From Marisa cornuarietis (lineage: Eukaryota > Mollusca > Gastropoda > Architaenioglossa > Ampullariidae), in NCBI GenBank assembly GCA_004794655.1, contig SMMW01000003.1, forward strand, positions 124,001 through 188,000: 64,000 nucleotides of DNA, given 5' to 3'. Positions 55,101 to 63,480 of the stretch are shown here, in pieces. Positions within the stretch are counted from its first letter, which is position 1. Each line of letters opens with the position of its first letter. Both the position numbers and the translations under genes were made by a program. The notes beneath the pieces were generated by a model. That model saw only the letters and a list, made by a program, of their open reading frames with translations. It was not told the origin of the DNA and ran no database searches.

Positions 55101-57520
55101 TGGAATACCAGTAACTGCAACAGTGCCGTCCGTTGCCTGGAACAACCGCTGGAGGTAATGGCCGGCAGAATACATCGTCTGTGTGCCCCTGTACTTCTTG
55201 GTCATCTGGAGTCAGTGTCGGACACAGTCGCCCAACAGCCTTCATCGCCGCTGTTGTTCGTTGCCTGGGGCAACCAGTTAAGCAGCAGTGCAGGCCGGCT
55301 AGGGGCAGGACTTCATCCTTGCCACCATCGTTTGTTGCCTAGGGCAACTGTGCTTGACAAGAAGATCTTCGCTCGTGTGGACAGTAGTGTTTTAGAATCA
55401 TTCTGCGGCTGTCCACGACGAGGCGGCGAGGAGGCAGGTAGTGGCGAGGACACTCATGCGTGTTCCCAGCTGTGTGCAGCCCGAGCAGTGCCTACGTTCT
55501 GGGGACGAGGGGCGAGTCATTTATCCTGACACGGGACTTATACCCAGCTTTGAGGCAAGTCATCTTTCTATGTATAGTTAGACCTGGATAACTGACAAAT
55601 CTGCCATCCTGATATTTTACGGGCCTGATGACAAGCCGTTTTATTTAGTAGATGTATATATATATATATGGATGACCTGATTATTCACCTAATTTTTATT
55701 TTGTATTAATAATCAATTGTTTTGCTGTATAACTCTGTTGTCAGTGTTGTTGCACACGTGAGCGGAAATAATGATCTGTGGTTGCGTGTGGACGTGCGAA
55801 ATTCGAGTGACAGGGTGTGGCAGGGTGAACGTCGGGAGTGAAGCGAGCCAGCAACGTGTCCCCTTTCCCCTCGGGCGGTTTAGTCCCGACCCTTCTCCGC
55901 GCAGTCTCGTCAGACAGATATCGGAACCTACAGAGGGTCTCTGCAGCTTTCTGGAGTAACAGGGCATAGGGTTTCTGGAGTACAGGGCTTAGGGTTTCTG
56001 GAGTAACAGGGCATAGGGTTTCTGGAGAACCAGAGCTTAGGGTTTCAGGAGTAACAGGGCTTAGGGTTTCAGGAGTAACAGAGCTTAGGGTTTCTGGAGT
56101 AACATAGCTTTGGGTTTCTGGAGTACCAGGGCTTAGGGTTTCCGGAGTAACAGAGCTTAGGGTTTCTGCAATAACATAGCTTAGGGTTTCTGGAGTGACA
56201 AAGCTTAGGGTTTCAGGAGTACCAGGGCTTAGGGTTTCTGAGTAACATAACTTTGGGTTTCTGGAGTAACAGGGCATAAGGTTTCTTAAGTACCAGAGCT
56301 CAAGGTTTCCGGAGTACCAGAGCTCAAGGTTTCCGGAGTACCAGAGCTTAGGGTTTCTGATTAGGTTCATTAGGTGAGATCACCCTAACACAAACTAGCC
56401 TTCGCTGATTAGGTGAGGGAGGCAAGTTTACCTTAACCCAAACTGGCCCCTATTGACTAGTTGAGGGAGGCAAGTTAACCTTAACCCAAACTGGTCCCTA
56501 TTGACTAGGTGACGGACGCAAGTTAACCTTAATCCAAACTGCGCCCCCTCCCACGGCCATCAATGAGGTGCGTTGCAAGCCGAGCAAGAGTTAGCTCCCC
56601 TTCTGCCACCTGCAGAATGTGCTCTAGAGCTATACAGGTGTGCAAATGTAGTAACAGAGAAAAAATGAATCAAACAACCCTGATATGTTAGACGTGGCTT
56701 TAAGCACCTCTCTACAAGTGACTTTAGACACAAGTGGCTGCTATGGACAGGTGTCCCACCAATAAGGACTAAACTCACGTAACAGGTCCTCAATCTTCTG
56801 GGCCAGGTGTTCCAGTCGCACCTGGCTGCTGCACAGTCCTTGCTGTAGTCCAGGCACCCAGTTACCTCTTCTTGACAACCGATCTAACATAAGGTCCGCC
56901 GCGTGGGACCGGCCGTAAGTCTCCTGCCGTGCGTGAATCATCTCCTGCAAGTCAGGGAACACGTGAGGGCTGTACGACACTGCCTAGAGGGCGCCTAGGG
57001 GAATTGTCTATAAGTTTCTCTAACTATACATGTCATTCTATACTTATATACAATGCGTTTTGTACTTAAATAATTCAATTCTGTAACCAAAGAACGCATT
57101 CTATAACTAGGGAGAGAGAGCTCGGTAAATCAAAGTATTTTATTTATATTATACTCAGAAGTTGCTAGGCAACTCACTGTATGTATATAATTCCATTCTG
57201 TAGCTACAGAATTCATTCTCGATATACAATTCAATTCTCTACGTACAGAATGATTTGTGTGACTACACAATTAAATTGTATGCAGAACGAAGCTGGCTCA
57301 TCTGCATTTTTTGTTGTTTGCGGCGAGAAGGTCAAAGATCAACCAATCAGTGCCCTCGAAACACGGCCTGACGTTCAGTCGTTTGCTATCATGTCTTACA
57401 GGACTCGCACAAACAAGTCAACCAACTCTCTGACGAGACAGTTTGACTTTCTGGCTTCCGAGAAGCTGTTAGAGATACTCTGGATGAAAACACTTTTCAT
57501 CCACATCAGGTGAGCACGCA

Positions 57521-57552
<32 letters not shown>

Positions 57553-58239
57553 CACACAAAACGCTGTGTGAATTCTTCTGTCGCATCCATGTTACCCTCG
57601 AGTAAAGTTCAAACCACACCGGAGGTCGCCTACTGCAGTGTTTCCACAATTAGACCGCTCCGTAACTGAGTTAGCTAAGCTTATATGTGTGTAAAAATAA
57701 GCTAACACTAAATGTGTGTAGAAATAAGCTAACATTAAATGTGTGTAGAAATGAGCTAAGATTAAATGCGTGTAGAAATAAGCTAAACTTACGTGTGTGT
57801 GTGTGCAAATGAACTAAGACTACTAATGTATGTTAAAATAAGAGCCAACTAGACAGCCATTTCATTGCATAATGACTAACGGCTCGTCTGTTGTCATCAT
57901 CATCGTTAAGAATGAGAAAATGTTGGGAGAAGGGAGAGAGACTGTGAGAGAAAGGCTGTGGCCGAGTTTGTAAGTTGTTGAGTGTGGTGTACGTGCGTGC
58001 ATGTAGACAAATGTCTGTGTGTCTGTACACTGTTTGTCTCTCTCACTCTCGTTGTGTGTGTGTGTGTGTGTGAGTGAGAGAGAGAGAGAGTTTACCTCGT
58101 CAACATCTGTCAGCAAGTTGGGTGGAAGATAGGGGAGGAGCAGAGAAGGGTCCACTGTCCGCACGAATTCTTCTCGAATATTCCTGGCCAAGCCGTCCTC
58201 AGAAGGTAATCGTTTGGCGTGACCTGCCAGCGTCACCAT
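43196..58239 (-). CDS. CARD-LRR protein without NACHT (NLR-like), 5 coding exons, 1188 aa
   Basis: Exons 58239-58096, 56944-56779, 54546-54215, 50824-50518 and 45813-43196 sum to 3567 nt (1188 codons plus TAA). Phases 0, 1, 0, 1 match at all junctions. Residues about 15-103 form a CARD: REEFVRTVDPSLLLPYLP, LLTDVDEEMIHARQETYG and LDRLSRRGNWVPGLQQGL. Residues 104-214 are an acidic linker (VEGEDDMDVDDDYPLSPR) and helix. Residues 215-317 are helical, ending in a strand-helix unit (RRIQLRVTITEENLNHCEAF) that weakly recalls TRADD-N-like folds. Residues 317-about 620 hold helical/winged-helix-like text with GRLTFCDPFVADHAISSMVL, reminiscent of the HD2 part of NLRs. About 620-1110 are ribonuclease-inhibitor-type LRRs (LRELSLASNVITSTGLSYL). 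No Walker A/B or NACHT motif appears in any exon or in the introns I read. An intracellular immune or death-signalling role is inferred from CARD plus LRR. The ligand is unknown. Confidence 0.8.
45840..46620. repeat. Intron 4 segment with (TCAA)n microsatellite
   Basis: A CAATCAATCAATCAATCAA tetranucleotide run at about 46122-46176. The remainder is AT-rich and unassigned. Confidence 0.85.
46621..47830. mobile_element. Degraded pogo/Tigger-like element (outer)
   Basis: The left terminus is CAGTCGGCCCTCGCTATATC, with an inner CTATATCGCGGGATTTTGCG. The right subterminal text is GCTACTTCGCATATTTTCAC CTATTGCAGG. These are characteristic words of Tigger-type ends, although the final inverted terminus is lost. 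It is split by the element at 46758-47487. Confidence 0.6.
46758..47487. mobile_element. Pogo/Tigger-like non-autonomous element nested in the outer one (730 bp)
   Basis: CAGTGGAACCTCAATTATCT at the left and the inverse of CAGTGGAATCTCCATTATCC at the right form imperfect terminal inverted repeats, each flanked by TA. The interior has no intact transposase. Confidence 0.8.
48263..49567 (+). mobile_element. Retrotransposed chimera: EAAT gene fragment plus LINE-like 3' tail
   Basis: The block interrupts the 32-bp array. Its right part ends TTTGTAAAGCGCATTGAGCC ... (ATT)n at 49550-49566, the terminus style of the local LINEs. Its middle carries a transporter fragment and its left 570 bp is unassigned. 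A candidate target duplication ATGTTTT lies at 48255-48261 and 49568-49574, but the array itself contains similar text. Confidence 0.6.
48839..49420 (+). pseudogene. Excitatory amino acid transporter (SLC1A) fragment, intronless
   Basis: One frame gives IGLGLGLKYLPGPWTPNDKR, FPGDLLINMLQLLILPLILS, VTAMTTLTKKASGKLGLGAM and SALILGIILVLSIHPGD, then SLDALLDRNCFPDNLLTMCF and SAMNVLSLVVFSIAL. These match EAAT/SLC1 transmembrane segments 2 to about 4. A stop precedes the first conserved residue, two residues are missing in the DALLDLIRN-type motif, and the frame then runs into LINE-like tail and stops after residue 223. It spans several exon-sized units without splice sites, so it is a retrocopy fragment rather than a gene. 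Confidence 0.75.
50518..50824 (-). CDS. CARD-LRR gene exon 4 (residues 215-317)
   Basis: Acceptor TTCCTTTCAG/GTG. The donor GTGTCTG/GTAAGT is perfect and is the seed of the downstream 32-bp array. Contains TIRKLLEGGSLLQLLEHGLL and WLREQAASYGLIWRRIQL. Confidence 0.78.
50918..50946. repeat. (ATC)n microsatellite
   Basis: ATCATCATCATCATCATC run in intron 3 of the CARD-LRR gene. Confidence 0.95.
51085..51626. repeat. 25-bp minisatellite, about 22 copies
   Basis: CAGATCTCTCATATCTCACG followed by TTGAG or TAGAG. AGATCTCT and GAGAGATC self-complementary words recur. Confidence 0.95.
51700..51974 (-). pseudogene. RTE-type LINE 3' coding remnant
   Basis: The minus strand reads IVPTLLCGCEASLTETERRI, THHKTSDFLRSKITTLVGPQ, EQLLATVKRPHLEWFHNVAR and HDTLPKVVL: the post-RT domain of RTE-type elements in near-open frame. 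Confidence 0.82.
51975..54037 (+). mobile_element. CR1/L2-like LINE with deleted RT core and minisatellite in its 3' UTR
   Basis: Linker and pre-RT text (YFTSKISDIRSSLDSASVLD, KFLSVSEADVKAVIQKAKPT) jumps straight to the post-catalytic RT (LGSVLGPILFVMYTKSLAAS, LNEDKTEASF) and thumb (MSLDKHVSHICRSAYYELRK, KLDYCNS). The catalytic FADD neighbourhood is degraded (FADHTVYK). The tail RNLRSSSDSRILS matches the element at the left edge of the window. The 3' end (ATT)n lies at 54015-54036. Confidence 0.8.
53225..53945. repeat. 52-bp minisatellite, about 14 copies, in the LINE 3' UTR
   Basis: CGTATCTCACCCTCCACTGT CTGTTATCTTTATGTTGTTC AGTGTGTCTATA. All three frames stay open for long stretches, so the peptides predicted here are not genes. 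Confidence 0.95.
54040..54212. repeat. Degenerate repeat after the exon 3 donor
   Basis: Words ATAGAATTGTAAGAT/AGAC and CACACAGGTAAACACATG recur three to four times next to the exon 3 donor (minus). Confidence 0.5.
54215..54546 (-). CDS. CARD-LRR gene exon 3 (residues 104-214)
   Basis: Acceptor AATGGTCAG/GT, phase 1. The donor CAGCAG/GTTGTA is weaker, phase 0. Acidic linker, then RRFQEAVIDGVEKAFFTTV. Confidence 0.7.
54600..55130. other. Intron 2 of the CARD-LRR gene, unassigned
   Basis: GC-rich compared with surrounding introns. No coding or repeat structure recognised. Confidence 0.35.
55132..55348. promoter_or_regulatory. Three RFX X-box-like palindromes
   Basis: GTTGCCTGGAACAAC (55132), GTTGCCTGGGGCAAC (55260) and GTTGCCTAGGGCAAC (55334) match GTTGCC-N3-GGCAAC, the X-box layout bound by RFX proteins. 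The last two are perfect palindromic arms. The first has one arm mutated. Confidence 0.35.
55655..55668. repeat. (TA)n microsatellite
   Basis: ATATATATATATAT. Confidence 0.85.
55950..56358. repeat. 24-bp minisatellite with TTAGGGTTT core, about 17 copies
   Basis: GCTTAGGGTTTCTGGAGTAA CAGA, with GGCATAGGGTTTC and GGTTTCCGGAGTACCAGAGC variants. It encodes an 8-residue periodic peptide on the minus strand only as an artefact of period 24. Confidence 0.95.
56372..56545. repeat. ~52-bp tandem repeat, 3-4 copies
   Basis: GACTAGGTGAGGGAGGCAAG TTAACCTTAACCCAAACTGG and relatives. Confidence 0.88.
56779..56944 (-). CDS. CARD-LRR gene exon 2 (residues 49-104)
   Basis: Acceptor CTGACTTGCAG/GAG and donor GTTAC/GTGAGT, phase 1. 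Second half of the CARD (LEHLAQKIEDLL). The intron within the CARD supports the joint with exon 1. Confidence 0.8.
57000..57510. other. Intron 1 of the CARD-LRR gene with short ATTC-type periodicity
   Basis: ACAGAATTCATTC/ATTCAATTCT words recur loosely at 57040-57260. No gene seen. Confidence 0.35.
57508..57560. repeat. (GCAC)n and (CA)n microsatellite
   Basis: CACGCACGCACGCACGCACG followed by CACACACACACA. Confidence 0.95.
57680..57845. repeat. ~27-bp tandem repeat, about 6 copies
   Basis: GTGTAGAAATAAGCTAACAT TAAATGT, degenerating at both ends. Confidence 0.85.
58053..58092. repeat. (GT)n(GA)n microsatellite abutting exon 1 donor
   Basis: GTGTGTGTGTGTGTGTG then AGTGAGAGAGAGAGAGAG. It sits 3-40 bp inside the intron from the exon 1 donor (minus). 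Confidence 0.9.
58096..58239 (-). CDS. CARD-LRR gene exon 1 (residues 1-48)
   Basis: ATG in ACACCATGG context. First half of the CARD. Donor GACGAG/GTAAAC, phase 0, followed by (TC)n(AC)n. Confidence 0.75.
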
Positions 58240-58429
58240 GGTGTTCCCCTAGACTTATCACCACACAAACTGCAACAGCAACGACCAAAATGACAGCAAT
58301 GACAACAGTGACAATGCTGACGAAGAAAAAATACGGAGAAGAGGCTTCGTGATGTCAGTGACCAATGAAGTCCGTTCTTAACCGTCTTAACCCAGAAATG
58401 TGCCGAAGTGTCAAACCTCTCAAGTGCCC

Positions 58430-59400
58430 TAAAGTCTCACTGTATTGACAAATGTGCTCAAGTGCCCTAAAGTCTCACTGTATTGACAAATGTGCTCAAG
58501 TGCCCTAAAGTCTCACTGTATTGACAAATGTGCTCAAGTGCCCTAAAGTCTCACTGTATTGACAAATGTGCTCAAGTGCCCTAAAGTCTCACTGTATTGA
58601 CAAATGTGCTCAAGTGCACTAAAGTCTCACTGTATTGACAAATGTACTCAAGTGTCCTAAAGTCTCATTGTATTGACAAATGTACTCAGGTGTCCTAAAG
58701 TCTCATTGTATTGACAAATGTACTCAAGTGCCCTAAAGTCTCATTGTATTGACAAATGTGCTCAAGTGCCCTAAAGTCTCATTGTATTGACAAATGTACT
58801 AAAGTGTCCTAAAGCAGCGTTTCTCAACCTTTTACTTGTGACGCCCCCCCAGACGAATAAAGGTACGTCCACGCGCCCCCCTTAGCCACTAATACCTATA
58901 TGAGATATGAGAAAATGACCGCCTTTGCGGCCCCCTTTTCAGCAGCTTGCGCCCCCCTTGGGGGGCGCGCCCCCCAGGTTGAGAACCGTGGTCCTAAAGT
59001 CTCATTGTATTGACAAATGTGCTCAAGTGCCCTAAAGTCTCATTACATTAACAAATGTATTCAAGTGCCCTAAAGTCTCACTGTATTAACAAATGTACTC
59101 AAGTGCCGTAAAGTCTCATTACATTAATAAATGTACTCAAGTGCCCTAAAGTCTCACTGTATTGACAAATGTGCTCAAGTGCACTAAAGTCTCACTGTAT
59201 TGACAAATGTACTCAAGTGCCCTAAAGTCTCATTGTATTGACAACTGTACTAAAGTGTCCTAAAGTCTCATTGTATTGACAAATATACTCAAGTGCCCTA
59301 AAGTCTCATTGTATTGACAAATGTGCTCAAGTGCCCTAAAGTCTCACTGTATTGACAAATGTATTCAAATGCATTAAAGTCTCATTACACTAACAAATGT
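58430..59400. repeat. 38-bp minisatellite, about 21 copies, split by a MITE
   Basis: CACTGTATTGACAAATGTGC TCAAGTGCCCTAAAGTCT, with TACTCAAGTGTCC and CATTACATTAACAAATGTA variants to the right. Confidence 0.96.
58815..58991. mobile_element. hAT-type MITE (177 bp)
   Basis: CAGCGTTTCTCAACCT at the left and GGTTGAGAACCGTGG at the right are imperfect terminal inverted repeats of the well-known hAT TTCTCAACC type. The 8-bp target duplication TCCTAAAG lies at 58807-58814 and 58992-58999. The interior is a C-rich imperfect palindrome (ACGCCCCCCC, GGGGGGCGCGCCCCCC). Confidence 0.88.
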
Positions 59401-59569
59401 ACTGGGAAACAAGTTTTGACTCAGCAGGTTGACCGAAGTTTTAATCATTGGCTGCCTGTGACCTTCACCTACAACTTTGCTAAACTTTGTCAAACACTTG
59501 ACGACATGTTTCCGGGTAAGAAAGGGCTTTGGTTATGTCAGAGTTAGGGCTGACAATATGTCCAGCTGG

Positions 59570-59680
59570 GTACTCGAATAGCCAGCTGATGAAACTTAGC
59601 TGATGCTCGAAAAATCGTGGTACTTCATTCTTCGCGTCTTAGGTTCAAATCCTGTCGCCGCTAGGATTTTTGTTTTAGTT
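59570..59680 (+). mobile_element. Possible tRNA-SINE head
   Basis: TTAGGTTCAAATCCTGTCGCC at 59640-59660 has a perfect-looking B box, and GGTACTCGAATAGCCAGCTG upstream is a poor A box. Confidence 0.3.
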
Positions 59681-59864
59681 GCACGGGAATTTCTTGACGG
59701 AGGACAATCTTCTCACTTCCACTCCTGTCTTTGACTGTCATAACACAAAGTTGTGTTGTGTAGATCATTTAATCATTTAATGATGTTATCTAACACTTGT
59801 ACATTCTCAGACCTAATTAATGCAAAAAAACACAAGTTAACTGACAACAATAAAGTAAAAACCC

Positions 59865-60075
59865 TCAGCTGGTTGGTTGGTTTGTTTATTTAGTAGGGAA
59901 GTGCTTGAGCCTTAAGGCGATTTTGCATTAGGGTGGGAGAGGGATGGAGAGGGAAACCGGAGTACCCGGAGAAAAACCCCGACGCCCAGCCCTGCGGACA
60001 GGTATCAGGTATAGAGAGTGTCCTGAGACGGGATCTGAACCCTGAGCCGCTCACTGCAGTGATGACAAGTGAGAC
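59865..60075 (-). mobile_element. tRNA-related SINE with widely conserved CCGGAGTACCCGGAGAAAA block
   Basis: The plus strand shows GAAACCGGAGTACCCGGAGA, a central block I know from SINEs and related repeats of many metazoan genomes, then GGATCTGAACCCTGAG, an antisense B box. The tRNA head is therefore on the right, minus strand. Confidence 0.6.
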
Positions 60076-60079
60076 TACT

Positions 60080-60840
60080 GTTGACTTGATTGCTAAATCG
60101 TGGGTAATGTCTAAGACAATTCACAAACGTATAACTTTTCCTGATACTCCCCCAGAACTGATTTTCAATAAAAATAGGAAAGTAGATAACTTTTTGACAT
60201 TTAATCAAAGTGTGTCGAGAATGCTATGAAACTATTATGGGACAGCAAGAAGGAAGTGTAAACTGTAAGAGAGACCCTGTTGTCAATCAAGCAGGTAATG
60301 ATGGAGATGATGGGCTAGTAGTCCACAAGCTCAGCTGGTGACGTGGTGGAGGAACTGCAAATTATATTCAAGAAAATCTGAGCAGCTCCTCCACACGGAC
60401 CGAGTGAGAGGCCGATTTGTGGAACATGTTGAACTCAATGAAGAGACTTCGCTCCATGTCCCTCCAGCAAATACAAACCACTCAGTTGGTTGTTCAAATG
60501 TTTTTAACTATACGCCTACGTTTGGCACTGAGAGTAAACAATAAACACTTTTCTACAGCGACAGCAAGGAAAAATAGAAAAATGTTAAACGTGCAACATC
60601 TGTAAACACACGTGTACGTATTTCATATTTCTGCAAAGGCCCTGGGTGTCAAGAGGTTTTACATATGTAACAACAATAATGTCTTCCTACCAAAACATTT
60701 GTCCCGTTAGTTACCTGCAAAACCTGTGTTAATGGAGACTTGAAACGTTTCTTGTTAGTTTGTTTTCTTCTAAATTAGACAAGTTGCACATTTGAAATAT
60801 GTTTTCAAGCTCTGTTTCCGACATTTATGACAGCGTGCGC
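60080..60840. other. Intergenic, unassigned
   Basis: No coding or repeat structure recognised. Confidence 0.35.
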
Positions 60841-60844
60841 GTCT

Positions 60845-60858
60845 GTGTGATTGTGTGT

Positions 60859-60915
<57 letters not shown>

Positions 60916-60967
60916 GTCAGTACAGGATGGTCACAACAAAGGCGCGTCCCGCCCGAGTGACTATCGA

Positions 60968-61003
<36 letters not shown>

Positions 61004-61055
61004 GTCAGTACAGGATGGTCACAACAAAGGCGCGTCCCGCCCGAGTGACTATCGA

Positions 61056-61091
<36 letters not shown>

Positions 61092-61143
61092 GTCAGTACA
61101 GGATGGTCACAACAAAGGCGCGTCACGCCCGAGTGACTATCGA

Positions 61144-61195
<52 letters not shown>

Positions 61196-61285
61196 GTCAG
61201 TACAGGATGGTCACAACAAAGGCGCGTCACGCCCGAGTGACTATCGATGTCTGTGTGTGTGTGTGTGTGTGTGTTGTACTTTTTG
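60845..61285. repeat. Tandem ~90-bp composite repeat with (TG)n, 4 copies
   Basis: Each copy has TTGTCAGTACAGGATGGTCA CAACAAAGGCGCGTC[C/A]CGCC CGAGTGACTATCGATGTC followed by (TG)n of varying length. The first two copies carry CCCGCCC and the last two CACGCCC. Confidence 0.95.
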
Positions 61286-61379
61286 TACTACATCACTCAA
61301 TAAACAAGACAACACAGCGAGATGTGTGAGGTCTCATCTACAGGGTGTTGAATTTGAATTGAGGGAGGTAAGTTGAGTT

Positions 61380-62220
61380 AGGGTTAGGGGTGAGAGTGAA
61401 GGTGCATTCTCCTATCAAGACGTACATGAAGTAGTTGCGTAGAATAATGTAGATGCTCAAGTAAACTAACAGATCTGTCCACAAACAAGATGACACTCGG
61501 GCAGCCGAAGCTGGCCAGCAAAATCTACCGCTCGGGTCAAAGGTCTCAGACTATAACGAGAGACTTGCTGTCATCAGGATGGCTGAGGCCGAGAGTTGTG
61601 TCCCGCTGACAGACCGATGAACACACAGCCCTCGCTATGACCTACCTGTCCTAACAACAGTCTGCAGGCAGAGGGGTCACGTCCCATAACAGGGCACTAC
61701 AGTATATGTAGGCTTGGGGAAAGTCATACCATTGGTACTTTTACATACCATGTATAAGCAAAAATTGTTTGTATGTAATCAATAAACTAATGACACATAG
61801 CTTTATGTAATCAGGGTTTAACCATCTCTCACGACTGTTATGATACAACCCGGCCTGTAATTAGTCTTATCAGCACAATATATTTGCATAAACATATAAT
61901 TAGTAATTTGTGTTATAATCACGTGTATAACTGTAATTAGTGTAATTAGTAATGAGTACAATCAAGAAGAAGTATAACAGTAAATGCTGTCATTAGTGTG
62001 AGTGCTGTAATCAGCAAGATGTAAAACTATGTAGTTAGTGTAATCAACATGTGTGACCATGCAATTATTGTACTTAGTGTAATTAGTAATTAGTGTAATC
62101 AATAGAAAGTTGTCTGACTGGGTAATTAGTGTATCGTACAGGTGCTTGGTGGGCCCTGAGACTGGACAATGGCCTCTGTGGTCAGCAGCCTACGTGTATG
62201 TCGTGCCCCATCAGCAAGAA
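61380..62220. other. Intergenic, AT-rich with TAATTAGTG words
   Basis: GTAATTAGTGTAATTAGTAA-like words recur loosely at 61900-62140 (degenerate short-period repeat). No gene seen. Confidence 0.4.
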
Positions 62221-62224
62221 GAGC

Positions 62225-63172
62225 GCTGGATACAGCATATTAGCATATCCTGCCCTGGACATTACAGCGTATTAGCATATCCTGCCCTGGACATTGCGGC
62301 ATATTAGCATATCCTGCCCTGGACATTACAGCGTATTAGCATATCCTGCCCTGGACATTACAGCGTATTAGCATATCCTGCCCTGGACATTACAGCGTAT
62401 TAGCATATCCTGCCCTGGACATTGCGGCATATTAGCATATCCTGCCCTGGACATTACAGCGTATTAGCATATCCTGCCCTGGAGATTACAGCGTATTAGC
62501 ATATCCTGCCCTGGACATTACAGCGTATTAGCATATCCTGCCCTGGACATTACAGCGTATTAGCATATCCTGCCCTGGACATTGCAGCGTATTAGCATAT
62601 CCTGCCCTGGACATTACAGCGTATTAGCATATCCTCCGCTGGACATTGCAGCGTATTAGCATATCCTGCCCTGGACATTGCAGCATATTAGCATATCCTG
62701 CCCTGGACATTGCAGCGTATTAGCATATCCTGCCCTTAACATTACAGCGTATTAGCATATCCTGCCCTGGACATTACAGCATATTAGCATATCCTGCCCT
62801 TAACATTACAGCGTATTAGCATATCCTGCCCTGGACATTACAGCATATTAGCATATCCTGCCCTGGACATTGCAGCGTATTAGCATATCCTGCCCTGGAC
62901 ATTGCAGCGTATTAGCATATCCTGCCCTGGACATTGCAGCATATTAGCATATCCTGCCCTGGACATTGCAGCGTATTAGCATATCCTGCCCTTAACATTA
63001 CAGCGTATTAGCATATCCTGCCCTGGACATTACAGCGTATTAGCATATGCTGTCCTTAACATTACAGCGTATTAGCATATCCTGCCCTGGACATTGCAGC
63101 GTATTAGCATATCCTGCCCTTAACATTACAGCGTATTAGCATATCCTGCCCTGGACATTTCAGCATATCGTG
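62225..63172. repeat. 32-bp minisatellite, about 29 copies
   Basis: CATTACAGCGTATTAGCATA TCCTGCCCTGGA. The variants TTACAGCG/TTGCAGCG/TTGCGGCA and CTGGA/CTTAA appear in recurring order (the CTTAA class every few units from 62730 on), which suggests higher-order structure. Confidence 0.97.
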
Positions 63173-63480
63173 CCAAGGTGAAGGACTAACAACAGTCGAT
63201 AGCGTCTCCGGCTGCAGTATTATGGGATACCTTTACGATGACTTATTTACAGACACGGCTGTCTCAGGGGATGCCTTTAACACAAGTTATTTACAGCTTA
63301 AGACAGGCTTCTCCTTCTGCACTACAGGACTAAGCTTGGTGTCCAGGTTGTGACTGACAGGAAGGTCGCTGACCCTTGTCTTGAGTACTGCTATGTCAGG
63401 TGCTAGAACTGTTATATGCCAGATATAGCAACAGGGTTAGTACGGTATCACCACACTAGAGTTATCAGTATAGTAGGTAT
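63173..63480. other. Spacer between two arrays
   Basis: No recognisable feature. Confidence 0.35.
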
